Shown here: positions 1 through 6,892 of the stretch, piece by piece
Layout: each line of letters opens with the position of its first letter
How positions within the stretch are numbered: the stretch's first letter is position 1
Source: Candidatus Hodarchaeota archaeon
GTDB taxonomy: Archaea; Asgardarchaeota; Heimdallarchaeia; Hodarchaeales; Hodarchaeaceae
NCBI GenBank assembly: GCA_016839665.1
Contig: JAEOTU010000197.1
Span: 1 to 9,648 of the forward strand
Reading direction: 5' to 3'
Length of the DNA stretch: 9,648 bases
Made by a program: the position numbers and the translations under genes
The notes under the pieces: generated by a model
Database searches by the model: none
Seen by the model: only the letters and a program-made list of their open reading frames with translations
Told to the model about the DNA's origin: nothing

Positions 1-491
1 ATCGTACAATAAGTTGTTTCACCTTTACTAAGAATTATGCTATGACAGGATGGAGAATTGGCTATTTACATGCAAATGAAGACTTTATTCCTCATTTAAA
101 TAAAGCTCATATACCCTTTGCAATATGCGCACCAGTTATTTCCCAATATGCCGCTTTAGCTGCATTAAAAGGATCACAGAAATGTATCGAAGATTTTAGA
201 AAGCATTATTTAGAAGCTAGGAACTTAATGTGTAAGAGATTAGATAACCTCGCAAATGTCTTTTCCTATCAAAAACCCCGGGGATCGTATTTGATGTTCC
301 CAAAAATATTGACAAATGAAGGTAAAGATTCAGCAGCTTTTTGTAAAAAATTATTAAGAGAAACAAAAGTTTCAACAACCCCAGGAATAGCATTTGGACC
401 TTCTGGCGAAAGTCACATGCGTTTATCATTTTGTGTTCCTTTAAATATGATAAATAAAGCATTTGATAGAATGGACAGATACTTTAGCTAG
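1..491 (+). CDS. PLP-dependent class I/II aminotransferase, C-terminal part (5' end outside window)
   Basis: This is the C-terminal 162 residues of a fold-type I aminotransferase related to aspartate/aromatic aminotransferases, cytosolic enzymes that move an amino group from an amino acid to a 2-oxo acid through pyridoxal phosphate. The reading frame is open from base 3, upstream of the first ATG at 42, so that ATG is internal and the gene starts outside the window. The frame reads FTFTKNYAMTGWRIGY, the classic PLP-lysine motif (usually SFSKxYAMTGWRIGY); the Schiff-base lysine is the codon at 30-32. Near the end, HMRLSFCVP carries the conserved arginine that binds the substrate carboxylate. 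The gene stops at TAG 489-491. The family assignment is firm, but the substrate cannot be told from this part. Because the N-terminal two thirds is missing, whether the full gene is intact is unknown. Confidence 0.93.
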   Translation, partial: RTISCFTFTKNYAMTGWRIGYLHANEDFIPHLNKAHIPFAICAPVISQYAALAALKGSQKCIEDFRKHYLEARNLMCKRLDNLANVFSYQKPRGSYLMFPKILTNEGKDSAAFCKKLLRETKVSTTPGIAFGPSGESHMRLSFCVPLNMINKAFDRMDRYFS

Positions 492-712
492 ATTCTACAG
501 TTCAGATTATCAGAATTACCTATTATTTTTAAATTAGAGAAGACAGGATGATTCTTTCGTATTATTTGCGTGCTTTAAAGAGACCAAATCTATTAATAAT
601 ATTCTCATAATGAATGTCAATAAATCCGAAGCTATTCAAAAGATTATATGAGTCTTTCTACGTATTTGCACATAGTACTAGCTGTAAGGAACATTAGTTT
701 TTTCTTTTAATA

Positions 713-724
713 GAATTTAAATTC
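713..724 (+). promoter_or_regulatory. TATA-like element inside a 12-base perfect palindrome
   Basis: GAATTTAAATTC is a perfect 12-base palindrome whose TTTAAAT core resembles an archaeal TATA box. A transcript starting about 26 bases downstream (near 745) would have a leader of about 23 bases before GTG 768, with room for the ribosome-binding site at 758. The palindrome could instead be an operator or chance in AT-rich DNA. Confidence 0.35.
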
Positions 725-757
725 TCATCGATTATCCAATTAATAGATTTCTAAATT

Positions 758-762
758 GGTGA
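758..762 (+). promoter_or_regulatory. Ribosome-binding site that selects GTG 768
   Basis: GGTGA lies 5 bases before GTG 768 and matches the archaeal anti-Shine-Dalgarno sequence (16S tail with ATCACC). It overlaps the in-frame TTG 756 and GTG 759, so those upstream start codons are less likely. Confidence 0.6.
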
Positions 763-767
763 ATCGT

Positions 768-3101
768 GTGAAAAAACGCTGGTTATTCACTCAGATGTGT
801 CTTATCATTTCGAGTTTTATCGTTCCATGTATAGGTATTTCTGTGGATAACTCGATTGATTTGATGTCACACGACTCCAACCTATCCAAACTTAAAATCG
901 GTAGTACATCCCTTTCAGTACTTGTTGTCCTCATGGAATTACCTGACGACCCACATCACCCTACCCACACAACTAATCATTATAAGGATCTGTTCTTTTC
1001 GACTAGTACTAATAGCGTTCGTCAATATTATCAAAACACTTCTTATGGGGGAGTTACCTTAGAGGGAGATATTCTCGGATGGTTTCAAGCAAAAAATGAT
1101 CTTAGTTATTATGGAGCAGGAACCAGACTCCCATATGGCCATCAGGATACTCGAAGTTATGAACTAGTCGCTGAAGCACAAAATTTCTCAATTGAAGCTG
1201 GTAAAGATCCACAAAACTACGACCTATTTATCGTAATTCATTCTGGTGATGGCCAGGAATATTCTGGTAACTCCAATGATATCTGGTCTCATAAAGGGAA
1301 TTATCCTGTTGATTATTCTATGAATCACGAATATATCGATTATGTCACATCCTCTCATGAGCTCGGACACGAACTCAACTTTCCAGACCTATATGATTTA
1401 CAGTTTGGACACATTTTTGCTGGGCCGTATTGTTTAATGGCTCAAGGTGGAGGCCATTTTTCCATTTGGAATAAATATTACAGTCATGTTTCACGATCAG
1501 ACTCCACCCAGTTTCTTTCTAACGCTCATCGCTTACAAATTTCCGATTTTTCTAACGATACTATGGTAACGGTGAATCCAATAGCAATGACTGAACCTGA
1601 TGGTATTATGTGGTTGGAACTTGGCTGGAATCAATCAGGATTTGCTAATTCCGAACATGGCAGAGGGTGGACAGTTACAGTTAGGGAGAATCTTGATTAT
1701 GATAGATATCTTCCAAAACACGGTTTTATCATAGCTGAAATTCAGGTTGGTCCCCGCACCTCCAACCAGATCCAGGTGCCGTCTTATGTTTCTCCTCCCT
1801 GGAATGTCATTGATGCTCATCCTGAAACAAAGGAAAATAAAGAAGACGCACCCTTTTCGCTTACGGAAGGAGAAATTGGAACTTATTGTTCAGGAGAGGG
1901 CTGGGCAGTTCAGTTAATCGAAACTCATGAAAATTTATCCTATAAATTCCGTGTAACAAACGAAAGCAATATACCTCAAGTAGCCATTGTTGAACCGAAT
2001 CGATCCATTACTGGAACTTACGACATACAAATTTTGGTTAATTCCTCACAATCATCAGATATTTCACTCACAGAAGTTTCTATCGACAACAGTCCGTGGA
2101 AAGCATGTACCTCAATTAACAGTTCGGAAGGGATATTTTCTTTCAACTGGAATACCATAGAGGAAAGAGAAGGAACTCATCTTGTACGAGCTCGGGCAAT
2201 AGACAAAACCAGTGTCCCATATATTGGCTATTCTTCATTCAAAAGTTTGGAGGTAGATAATACTAATGGTACAATACTCGTGGTAGACGACGATTTAGGG
2301 AGAACATCTGAATTTTCTATTCTTAATGCTTTAGATGAATTGGGTTTAATGAATGAATACGAAATTAAAAGAACAACATCATTAACTGAAGCAGAAATCA
2401 CAGTAGGAGAAATGATGGCATACGAATACGTCATTTGGGTAGGAAATCCTTCAATTACTCCTATTAGTAACTCTCATATTAATTACAATGAGTTTAAAGA
2501 AATAAAAAAATTTTTAGACTCTTCCACAAAAGATAATCCTTCTAATATCATTTTTTTGTCAAATTATAATATCTTTGACTTTAGCAATCAAGGGGATGAT
2601 GTCTATAATGAGATAGATGATATTTTTTATGCCCAGAGTCCTACCAACTTTCGTGCTCCAGTCGATTTATTGAAGGGGAGACAATTCTTGGAAAGTATTC
2701 CTCCATTTACATTAGGTCCGACAAATACTTTATTTGAAAATCAGAGTAGTGATGGGGAAGTTGTAACATTATTACCTGGCGCTATTCCTATTCTTGAGGA
2801 TGAAAATCCGGAATTTCCTGGATATGGCACCAAAGGTTATTGTGTAGTAAACGAAGAGTATGCACTAATTAATTTTCTTTTTCAACCAGAGTCAGTGCCA
2901 AGCGTGATATTACCCCAACTCCTTAATTTATCCCTTATTTTCCTTGCTCAATCAGACAAACCAACTCTTACAACCTTCTCAGAATCAAATTCCTCTACAA
3001 CTCTCTCAGAGACGAGCTCTTCAACAGCTGGAATGGATCCTTTGATCTTCTTTTGGCTGCTAATAACTGGAATCTTCTTTTATATCAAAAAAGAAAAATA
3101 A
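768..3101 (+). CDS. Secreted, membrane-anchored M6-family zinc metalloprotease
   Basis: A 777-residue cell-surface protease related to immune inhibitor A (M6). Residues 1-25 form a signal peptide (basic MKKRW, then hydrophobic). The peptidase domain begins almost at once (about 49-64, VLVVLMELPDDPHH), so no long propeptide is seen. The zinc site is HELGH at 197-201 (two His ligands, Glu catalytic), followed by PDLYD at 206-210 as in M6 enzymes; the family's usual LGL is LNF here. MAQGGGHFS (224-232) and LELGW (283-287) match later M6 landmarks. Residues about 403-497 look like an Ig-like beta domain. Residues about 503-720 start with ILVVDDD and look like a flavodoxin/amidotransferase-like alpha/beta domain. 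A Ser/Thr-rich stalk (about 731-754), one membrane helix (about 757-773) and the basic tail IKKEK anchor the C-terminus, leaving the enzyme outside the cell. GTG 768 is chosen from its ribosome-binding site; TTG 756 would add four residues. Substrate unknown. Confidence 0.9.
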   Translation: MKKRWLFTQMCLIISSFIVPCIGISVDNSIDLMSHDSNLSKLKIGSTSLSVLVVLMELPDDPHHPTHTTNHYKDLFFSTSTNSVRQYYQNTSYGGVTLEGDILGWFQAKNDLSYYGAGTRLPYGHQDTRSYELVAEAQNFSIEAGKDPQNYDLFIVIHSGDGQEYSGNSNDIWSHKGNYPVDYSMNHEYIDYVTSSHELGHELNFPDLYDLQFGHIFAGPYCLMAQGGGHFSIWNKYYSHVSRSDSTQFLSNAHRLQISDFSNDTMVTVNPIAMTEPDGIMWLELGWNQSGFANSEHGRGWTVTVRENLDYDRYLPKHGFIIAEIQVGPRTSNQIQVPSYVSPPWNVIDAHPETKENKEDAPFSLTEGEIGTYCSGEGWAVQLIETHENLSYKFRVTNESNIPQVAIVEPNRSITGTYDIQILVNSSQSSDISLTEVSIDNSPWKACTSINSSEGIFSFNWNTIEEREGTHLVRARAIDKTSVPYIGYSSFKSLEVDNTNGTILVVDDDLGRTSEFSILNALDELGLMNEYEIKRTTSLTEAEITVGEMMAYEYVIWVGNPSITPISNSHINYNEFKEIKKFLDSSTKDNPSNIIFLSNYNIFDFSNQGDDVYNEIDDIFYAQSPTNFRAPVDLLKGRQFLESIPPFTLGPTNTLFENQSSDGEVVTLLPGAIPILEDENPEFPGYGTKGYCVVNEEYALINFLFQPESVPSVILPQLLNLSLIFLAQSDKPTLTTFSESNSSTTLSETSSSTAGMDPLIFFWLLITGIFFYIKKEK

Positions 3102-3139
3102 AAAAGGAAAAATAAGTGTCGCTTGCTTTAACACTGATT

Positions 3140-3156
3140 ATGATTAGTCTAATCAT
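3140..3156. terminator. Hairpin between convergent genes
   Basis: ATGATTA-GTC-TAATCAT is a perfect 7-base stem with a 3-base loop in the 54-base gap between two convergent genes; its last base is the last base of the transporter stop codon. Its position suits a bidirectional termination or RNA-end element, but no clear T-run follows and archaeal termination does not need hairpins. Confidence 0.35.
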
Positions 3157-4145
3157 CAATTTTGAGAATTAAGCGAAGCAGTTGTATCATCAGATTCTTC
3201 TTTCTTGGATCCAATAAATTGTGAACTAGAAATATCAAACTTAACATCCAAGTATATTCCCATTAAAACCAGAAAACCTCCAATCAGAGTGATTGGATGT
3301 AATGCTTGTGAAAATATGATCAAGGCTAACAGAGATGCGCCCACAGTTTCTCCAATGACCGCTAAAGAAACTGTTTGAGCAGAGATATGTTTCATAGCAT
3401 AAGTGTACATCGCATGACCTAGTAAGCTTGGACCTATTGCTAGCGCAATGAACCATACAAAATCATTTAGAGTAAAGCGAAGAATATTTTCTCCCAAAAA
3501 TAATGAAAAGAGAAGAAGAAATATTGAGCAGAATAGGTTTACAAAAAATACATAGGGGATATTAGGAACTGTATATTGGGCGCGCATTCGTCTTCCAATG
3601 ATAAAATACAGAGCAACCATTATAGATCCAAATAATGCTAAGAAGATGCCTTCAGGTATCAATGTGGAGGCCTGTTGGGAATTGGGAGTAAAAGATATTA
3701 AAAATAACCCTCCAAATCCAAGAATTAATCCAATTAATTGGTAAAAGGTAATCTTCTCTCGTAAAAATAAAAATGAAATAACAACAACCCAGATTGGAGA
3801 GGCATTGACAACAATCACTGACACAGCTATAGACAATCCAAGCTTTGGATCTAAACTTGAAATCCAACTGATAAAGTGTAAAGAAAGGAATAATCCAGAT
3901 AATGCGAATAATCGTTGATAAGAGAACTCAAAAAATGGTTTGAATTGATTTCTGATTTCTTCACGCAAAATAAAGGGACTAAGAAGTACAACCGATAAGA
4001 ATAACCGCCAAAAAGCAATAACAACTGCTGGAACATTGTGAGGTGGTTTTAATAAAATTGTAATAAAGATAGAAGCCCAAGAAACAGCAATTGTAGCAAT
4101 TATTAAGCTGATTTGACACTTTGTCTTGGATTGTAAATGTTTCAT
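3156..4145 (-). CDS. EamA/DMT-superfamily permease (10 membrane helices)
   Basis: A 329-residue inner-membrane transporter of the drug/metabolite superfamily, with the standard length and two EamA repeats (about residues 11-150 and 162-300), each of five hydrophobic segments. Visible landmarks are the helix-2 AFWRLFLS, the repeat-1 end NASPIWVVVISFLFLREKI followed by a Gly-rich helix GLILGFGGLFLI, and the matching repeat-2 segment GETVGASLLALIIF with GGFLVLMGIYL. The 30-residue tail (KKEESDDTTASLNSQN at its end) is polar and probably cytoplasmic. The ATG at 4145 has GTGAT 3 bases upstream on the minus strand (4149-4153). It is transcribed divergently from endonuclease IV and convergently with the protease, so it appears monocistronic. 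Members export amino acids, metabolites or nucleotide sugars; the substrate cannot be predicted here. Confidence 0.92.
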   Translation of the reverse strand: MKHLQSKTKCQISLIIATIAVSWASIFITILLKPPHNVPAVVIAFWRLFLSVVLLSPFILREEIRNQFKPFFEFSYQRLFALSGLFLSLHFISWISSLDPKLGLSIAVSVIVVNASPIWVVVISFLFLREKITFYQLIGLILGFGGLFLISFTPNSQQASTLIPEGIFLALFGSIMVALYFIIGRRMRAQYTVPNIPYVFFVNLFCSIFLLLFSLFLGENILRFTLNDFVWFIALAIGPSLLGHAMYTYAMKHISAQTVSLAVIGETVGASLLALIIFSQALHPITLIGGFLVLMGIYLDVKFDISSSQFIGSKKEESDDTTASLNSQN

Positions 4146-4195
4146 ACTATCACAAAAGCATAAAAGAGATAGATTCTACCAAAAGCTCTTTGTAT

Positions 4196-4222
4196 CAGTA
4201 TATTTACTACAAAAATATATTA
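4196..4222. promoter_or_regulatory. Divergent TATA-like region between transporter and nfo
   Basis: The 4146-4269 gap holds two AT-rich boxes. AAAAATATATTA at 4211-4222 is placed to start plus-strand transcription near 4243, giving endonuclease IV a leader of about 27 bases. On the minus strand, AGTAAATATAC (complement of about 4198-4208) is placed to start the transporter transcript near 4175. Positions are inferred from typical archaeal spacing only. Confidence 0.35.
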
Positions 4223-4269
4223 CTTTATTTTCAATCTAACTTAATTTTAAGTAGTGTGTGAAAATCAAC

Positions 4270-5151
4270 ATGCCAGAGGCAAAAATCAACGGGCCTAGAA
4301 TAGGTGCTCATAAATCAATTGCGAAGTCATTTGATCTGGCGGTTGACCGTGGAGTCCAAAGCACCTGCGAATGCCTACAAATTTTTACTAGACCTCCAAG
4401 AAGATGGGCAGCAGGAAAACAAACACTTTCGCCTCAAATTGTAGAACGCTTCATACAAAAATCTGAAGCTGCCAATTATTATGATACTGCTATTCACTTA
4501 CCTTATTTACCTAACCTGGCTTCTCCTGATAAAGTTCTATTCGATAGATCAGTTGATGTTCTCATTGAAGAAGTTGACAAGACGCTAATACTAAACGCAC
4601 CATATGTTGTGACACATATGGGAAGTCCTAAAGATCGAGATGATACTTTTGGTGCTAAACGTGTTTCAGAAGCTTTGAATAAGGCACTTAAGAATATACA
4701 TCATCCTTCAATGATTCTATTAGAAAATTCCACCGCTCGTAAAAAAACTTGGGGTAATAAAATAGAACATATCGAAACAATCCTTGGTCAAGTAGATAAT
4801 GAACAATTCATTGGTATGTGTTTCGATACAGCTCACGCCTATTCTTCTGGTTATGATATTTCTACCTCCGAGGGATTAAATGAAGTTATTGATTTGATTG
4901 AAGAACTGTTAGGGAAGAATAAATTGAAATTAGTCCATATAAATGACTCTAAAGCCGATTTAGGTTCGGGAATAGATCATCATGAGCATATTGGAAAAGG
5001 ACAGATAGGTTCAGAATGTTTTAAGGAATTAATGCAAAATCCTCGTTTTAAAAAAATTCCCATGATTTTAGAAACACCTAAGGATGACAAAACTTCCGAC
5101 AAACAGAATCTTGAACTTCTCAGAAAACTAAGATCAACAGGTAATTCTTGA
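4270..5151 (+). CDS. nfo: Endonuclease IV (AP endonuclease family 2)
   Basis: A 293-residue zinc-dependent TIM-barrel enzyme that cuts DNA 5' of abasic sites in base-excision repair, and can clean blocked 3' ends. It has the usual length of the family. All nine expected metal ligands are visible: His76 (HLPYLPNLASP), His116 (THMGS), Glu152 (LLENST), Asp186 and His189 (CFDTAHA), His223 (VHINDSK), Asp236 and His238 (DHHEHIGKG) and Glu268 (LETPKD). The three family-2 signature blocks are therefore intact, and the N-terminal GAHKS matches the family's GAHxS opening. ATG 4270 is chosen because GTGA sits 8 bases before it; GTG 4258 is in frame and would add four residues. It is first in a run with a flavin reductase (31-base gap) and a DNA methyltransferase. 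The function is as sure as sequence allows. Confidence 0.96.
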   Translation: MPEAKINGPRIGAHKSIAKSFDLAVDRGVQSTCECLQIFTRPPRRWAAGKQTLSPQIVERFIQKSEAANYYDTAIHLPYLPNLASPDKVLFDRSVDVLIEEVDKTLILNAPYVVTHMGSPKDRDDTFGAKRVSEALNKALKNIHHPSMILLENSTARKKTWGNKIEHIETILGQVDNEQFIGMCFDTAHAYSSGYDISTSEGLNEVIDLIEELLGKNKLKLVHINDSKADLGSGIDHHEHIGKGQIGSECFKELMQNPRFKKIPMILETPKDDKTSDKQNLELLRKLRSTGNS

Positions 5152-5171
5152 GTAAAATCCATCAAAATATT

Positions 5172-5175
5172 GAGG
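5172..5175 (+). promoter_or_regulatory. Ribosome-binding site of the flavin reductase gene
   Basis: GAGG lies 7 bases before ATG 5183. It sits in the short gap after nfo, which fits translation from a shared transcript. Confidence 0.55.
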
Positions 5176-5182
5176 AAAACTT

Positions 5183-5737
5183 ATGAAACGCAAAATTAAA
5201 GATTTAAATAGTGCATATCGTTTTTTATATCCGAGATTGACCATTTTAGTTTCATCTGGTACATTACAACAACCAAATGCTTTAGCGGTCGCCTGGTCTT
5301 GCCCATTATCTGTAGATCCACCATTAATAGGAGTCTCAATAACTAGAAAGCGTTATTCTCACGAATTAATTAGTCAATACAAAGAATTTGTTGTGAATAT
5401 TCCGAATATAACACAGGTTAAAGAAAGTCATCATATCGGTAGTGTTAGTGGTCGTGAGGAGCCTCAAAAAATCAAGTCTGCTGGGTTTACTTTGGAACCT
5501 TCTAGCAAAGTTGAAGCTCCAAGGATATTGGAATGTCTAATTAATCTCGAATGCGAACTACACAGAATTATCGTCACAGGTGATCACGATTTATTTATTG
5601 GAGAGGTAGTTGAGGTAGTAATCGATGATTCTGTAACTGATGAATGGGCTTTCGATTTAAATAAATTTCAACCTATCTACTGGCGACAATCAAGATCGAC
5701 TAAGGAAACATATTCTCTTGATTTGGAAAATAAATGA
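5183..5737 (+). CDS. Flavin reductase-like (FMN-binding split barrel) protein
   Basis: A 184-residue cytosolic protein of the flavin-reductase-like family, which binds FMN in a split beta-barrel and typically passes electrons from NAD(P)H to flavin or to a partner protein. Typical family features are PNALAVAWSCPLSVDPPLIG (residues 31-50), where substrate and FMN-phosphate contacts lie, the following ITRKRYSHELI (53-63), EFVVNIP (68-74), VSGREE (88-93) with K96 and K98 after it, and GDHDLFIGEVVEV (133-145), the usual late strand. Length is normal for a single-domain member. It lies 31 bases after nfo and 12 bases before the methyltransferase, so co-transcription is likely. In archaea such proteins include ferric reductases and flavoredoxin-like carriers; the electron partner is not evident here, and a link to DNA repair would be inference from position only. 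Confidence 0.9.
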   Translation: MKRKIKDLNSAYRFLYPRLTILVSSGTLQQPNALAVAWSCPLSVDPPLIGVSITRKRYSHELISQYKEFVVNIPNITQVKESHHIGSVSGREEPQKIKSAGFTLEPSSKVEAPRILECLINLECELHRIIVTGDHDLFIGEVVEVVIDDSVTDEWAFDLNKFQPIYWRQSRSTKETYSLDLENK

Positions 5738-5738
5738 A

Positions 5739-5744
5739 AGGAAG
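5739..5744 (+). promoter_or_regulatory. Ribosome-binding site of the methyltransferase gene
   Basis: AGGAAG starts 2 bases after the preceding stop codon and lies 5 bases before ATG 5750. With only 12 bases between the genes, it supports a shared transcript. Confidence 0.5.
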
Positions 5745-5749
5745 TTCAA

Positions 5750-6835
5750 ATGGAATCTAAAAATACAAATAAGCTAGAAATTGAAGACCAAACAGTCTTT
5801 TTTAAATCCTCAGAGAAAATGAATGAAATTCCATCTGAATCTGTAACTTTGATTGTAACTTCCCCTCCCTATTGGAATGTTCGGGATTATGGTGGAGATC
5901 AAATTGGTTTTGGTCAAAGCTATGATAAGTATATTAAATCGCTAAATAATGTTTGGTCAGAATGTATCCGAGTGTTACAACTCAATGGTAAGATTGCTAT
6001 CAATATTCAACCACTACCGATTGAAAGCAGCCGTTCTGGATTTAATAGACGAGTTATCCAGAATATTATGTGGGATATTGAAAAGTGTATGCGAGAAAAC
6101 AATCTGTATCTATCGGGGATGCATTATTGGGATAAATCTGAATATGTTTCTAATGTATCATGGGGATCTTACCCTAAACCTACCAATATTGCTTCTAACA
6201 CAGGTTTTGAACAAATATTTGTATGGGTCAAACCAGGTAAAACTAGGAAGGTTCCCAAAGAAATCTTATCCCGCAGTTTACTCACTAAAGCCCAATGGCG
6301 CCTTTGGGCAGTACGTTGTATCTGGGATGATATCGCCCCTGTTTTTAAGATCGATTCCAAAGGTCAAAACCGTTTTGGACATTCGGCACCATTTCCAGAA
6401 GAAATTCCGTTTAGATTGATACGAATGCACACAGCTATTGGCGAAACTGTACTAGATCCGTTTTTAGGCTCTGGAACCACTCTCAAGATGTGTCGTATAT
6501 CTTCAAGAAAAGGAATAGGTTATGAAATCAATTCTGATTATGCTGAGTTAATTCGAACAAGGATTTTGGAGGAATGGAAACCAGTTTCCATCCAAACACA
6601 ATACAAGGTCTTTGGAACAACCCAGTTCTTCAGGATATTGAAGTTCATTGATCAACGTCTAAAAGAGGATCCTAAAATAACATTTGAATCGCTCATGGGA
6701 GAGTTACATAAGCACATTCCAGAAAAAATTTCCAAATCATGGATCAGTCATTTAAAGCGCCTAGAAGAAGAATTTCAAGACCAAGAGAAAACCTCTCAAA
6801 AAATGGTTCTTGATAATTTCCTTGATCGGACCTAA
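5750..6835 (+). CDS. DNA amino-methyltransferase (N4-cytosine/N6-adenine, beta class)
   Basis: A 361-residue SAM-dependent methyltransferase that adds a methyl group to an exocyclic amino group of a base in DNA. The catalytic motif TSPPYW (37-42) precedes the SAM-binding motif DPFLGSGTT (236-244), an order that defines the beta class; GIGYEI (255-260) holds the acidic residue expected to bind the SAM ribose (Glu259). The roughly 190 residues between them include the likely target-recognition region. SPPY is most typical of N4-cytosine enzymes, but the beta class also contains N6-adenine enzymes. About 80 residues follow the catalytic fold (280-361), helical and charged (LKRLEEEFQDQEK), perhaps a DNA-binding or dimerisation element. 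No restriction endonuclease flanks it: neighbours are the flavin reductase upstream and a convergent receiver gene. It is probably a solitary methyltransferase, or its nuclease is encoded elsewhere. Confidence 0.93.
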   Translation: MESKNTNKLEIEDQTVFFKSSEKMNEIPSESVTLIVTSPPYWNVRDYGGDQIGFGQSYDKYIKSLNNVWSECIRVLQLNGKIAINIQPLPIESSRSGFNRRVIQNIMWDIEKCMRENNLYLSGMHYWDKSEYVSNVSWGSYPKPTNIASNTGFEQIFVWVKPGKTRKVPKEILSRSLLTKAQWRLWAVRCIWDDIAPVFKIDSKGQNRFGHSAPFPEEIPFRLIRMHTAIGETVLDPFLGSGTTLKMCRISSRKGIGYEINSDYAELIRTRILEEWKPVSIQTQYKVFGTTQFFRILKFIDQRLKEDPKITFESLMGELHKHIPEKISKSWISHLKRLEEEFQDQEKTSQKMVLDNFLDRT

Positions 6836-6857
6836 AAGATCGTTCTGGCATAAAATC

Positions 6858-6873
6858 ATTATTAACAAATAAT
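6858..6873. terminator. Weak AT-only hairpin between convergent genes
   Basis: ATTATT-AACA-AATAAT forms a 6-base stem of A-T pairs with a 4-base loop in the 57-base gap between the methyltransferase and the receiver gene. It is weak, and could be chance in such AT-rich DNA. Confidence 0.2.
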
Positions 6874-6892
6874 ATTATTGTCCCTAATCTCT

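Larger units (their letters stand above)
492..767. other. Intergenic region upstream of the M6 protease gene
   Basis: This 276-base AT-rich gap lies between two plus-strand genes. Nothing in it resembles a tRNA or other known RNA. It holds a 20-codon frame (548-610) and a 13-codon frame joined by TAATG, both too short to support as genes. The right end holds the likely promoter and ribosome-binding site of the protease. Confidence 0.5.

Noticed and set aside
217..462. Minus-strand frame opposite the aminotransferase
   Set aside because: It is the antisense shadow of a conserved gene and has low-complexity Leu/Lys composition.
42..491. ATG 42 as the start of the aminotransferase gene
   Set aside because: The frame is open to the window edge, and the catalytic lysine motif lies upstream of this ATG, so it is internal.
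548..651. 20-codon and 13-codon frames joined by TAATG
   Set aside because: Too short to separate from chance, and neither shows a recognisable family.
1635..2434. Minus-strand frames (1635-1820, 2228-2434) opposite the protease
   Set aside because: Antisense shadows with no motif, ribosome-binding site or promoter.
3241..4036. Extra minus-strand frames inside the transporter gene
   Set aside because: They overlap the transporter in other frames and translate to Cys/Trp-rich sequence typical of shifted membrane-protein codons.
4258..4260. GTG 4258 as the nfo start
   Set aside because: It has no ribosome-binding site, while its own GTGA is well placed to serve ATG 4270. It is kept only as an alternative.
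5949..6419. 156-codon plus-strand frame inside the methyltransferase gene
   Set aside because: It lies wholly within a gene with clear motifs in another frame, and its translation is Cys/Ile/Leu-rich with no recognisable domain.
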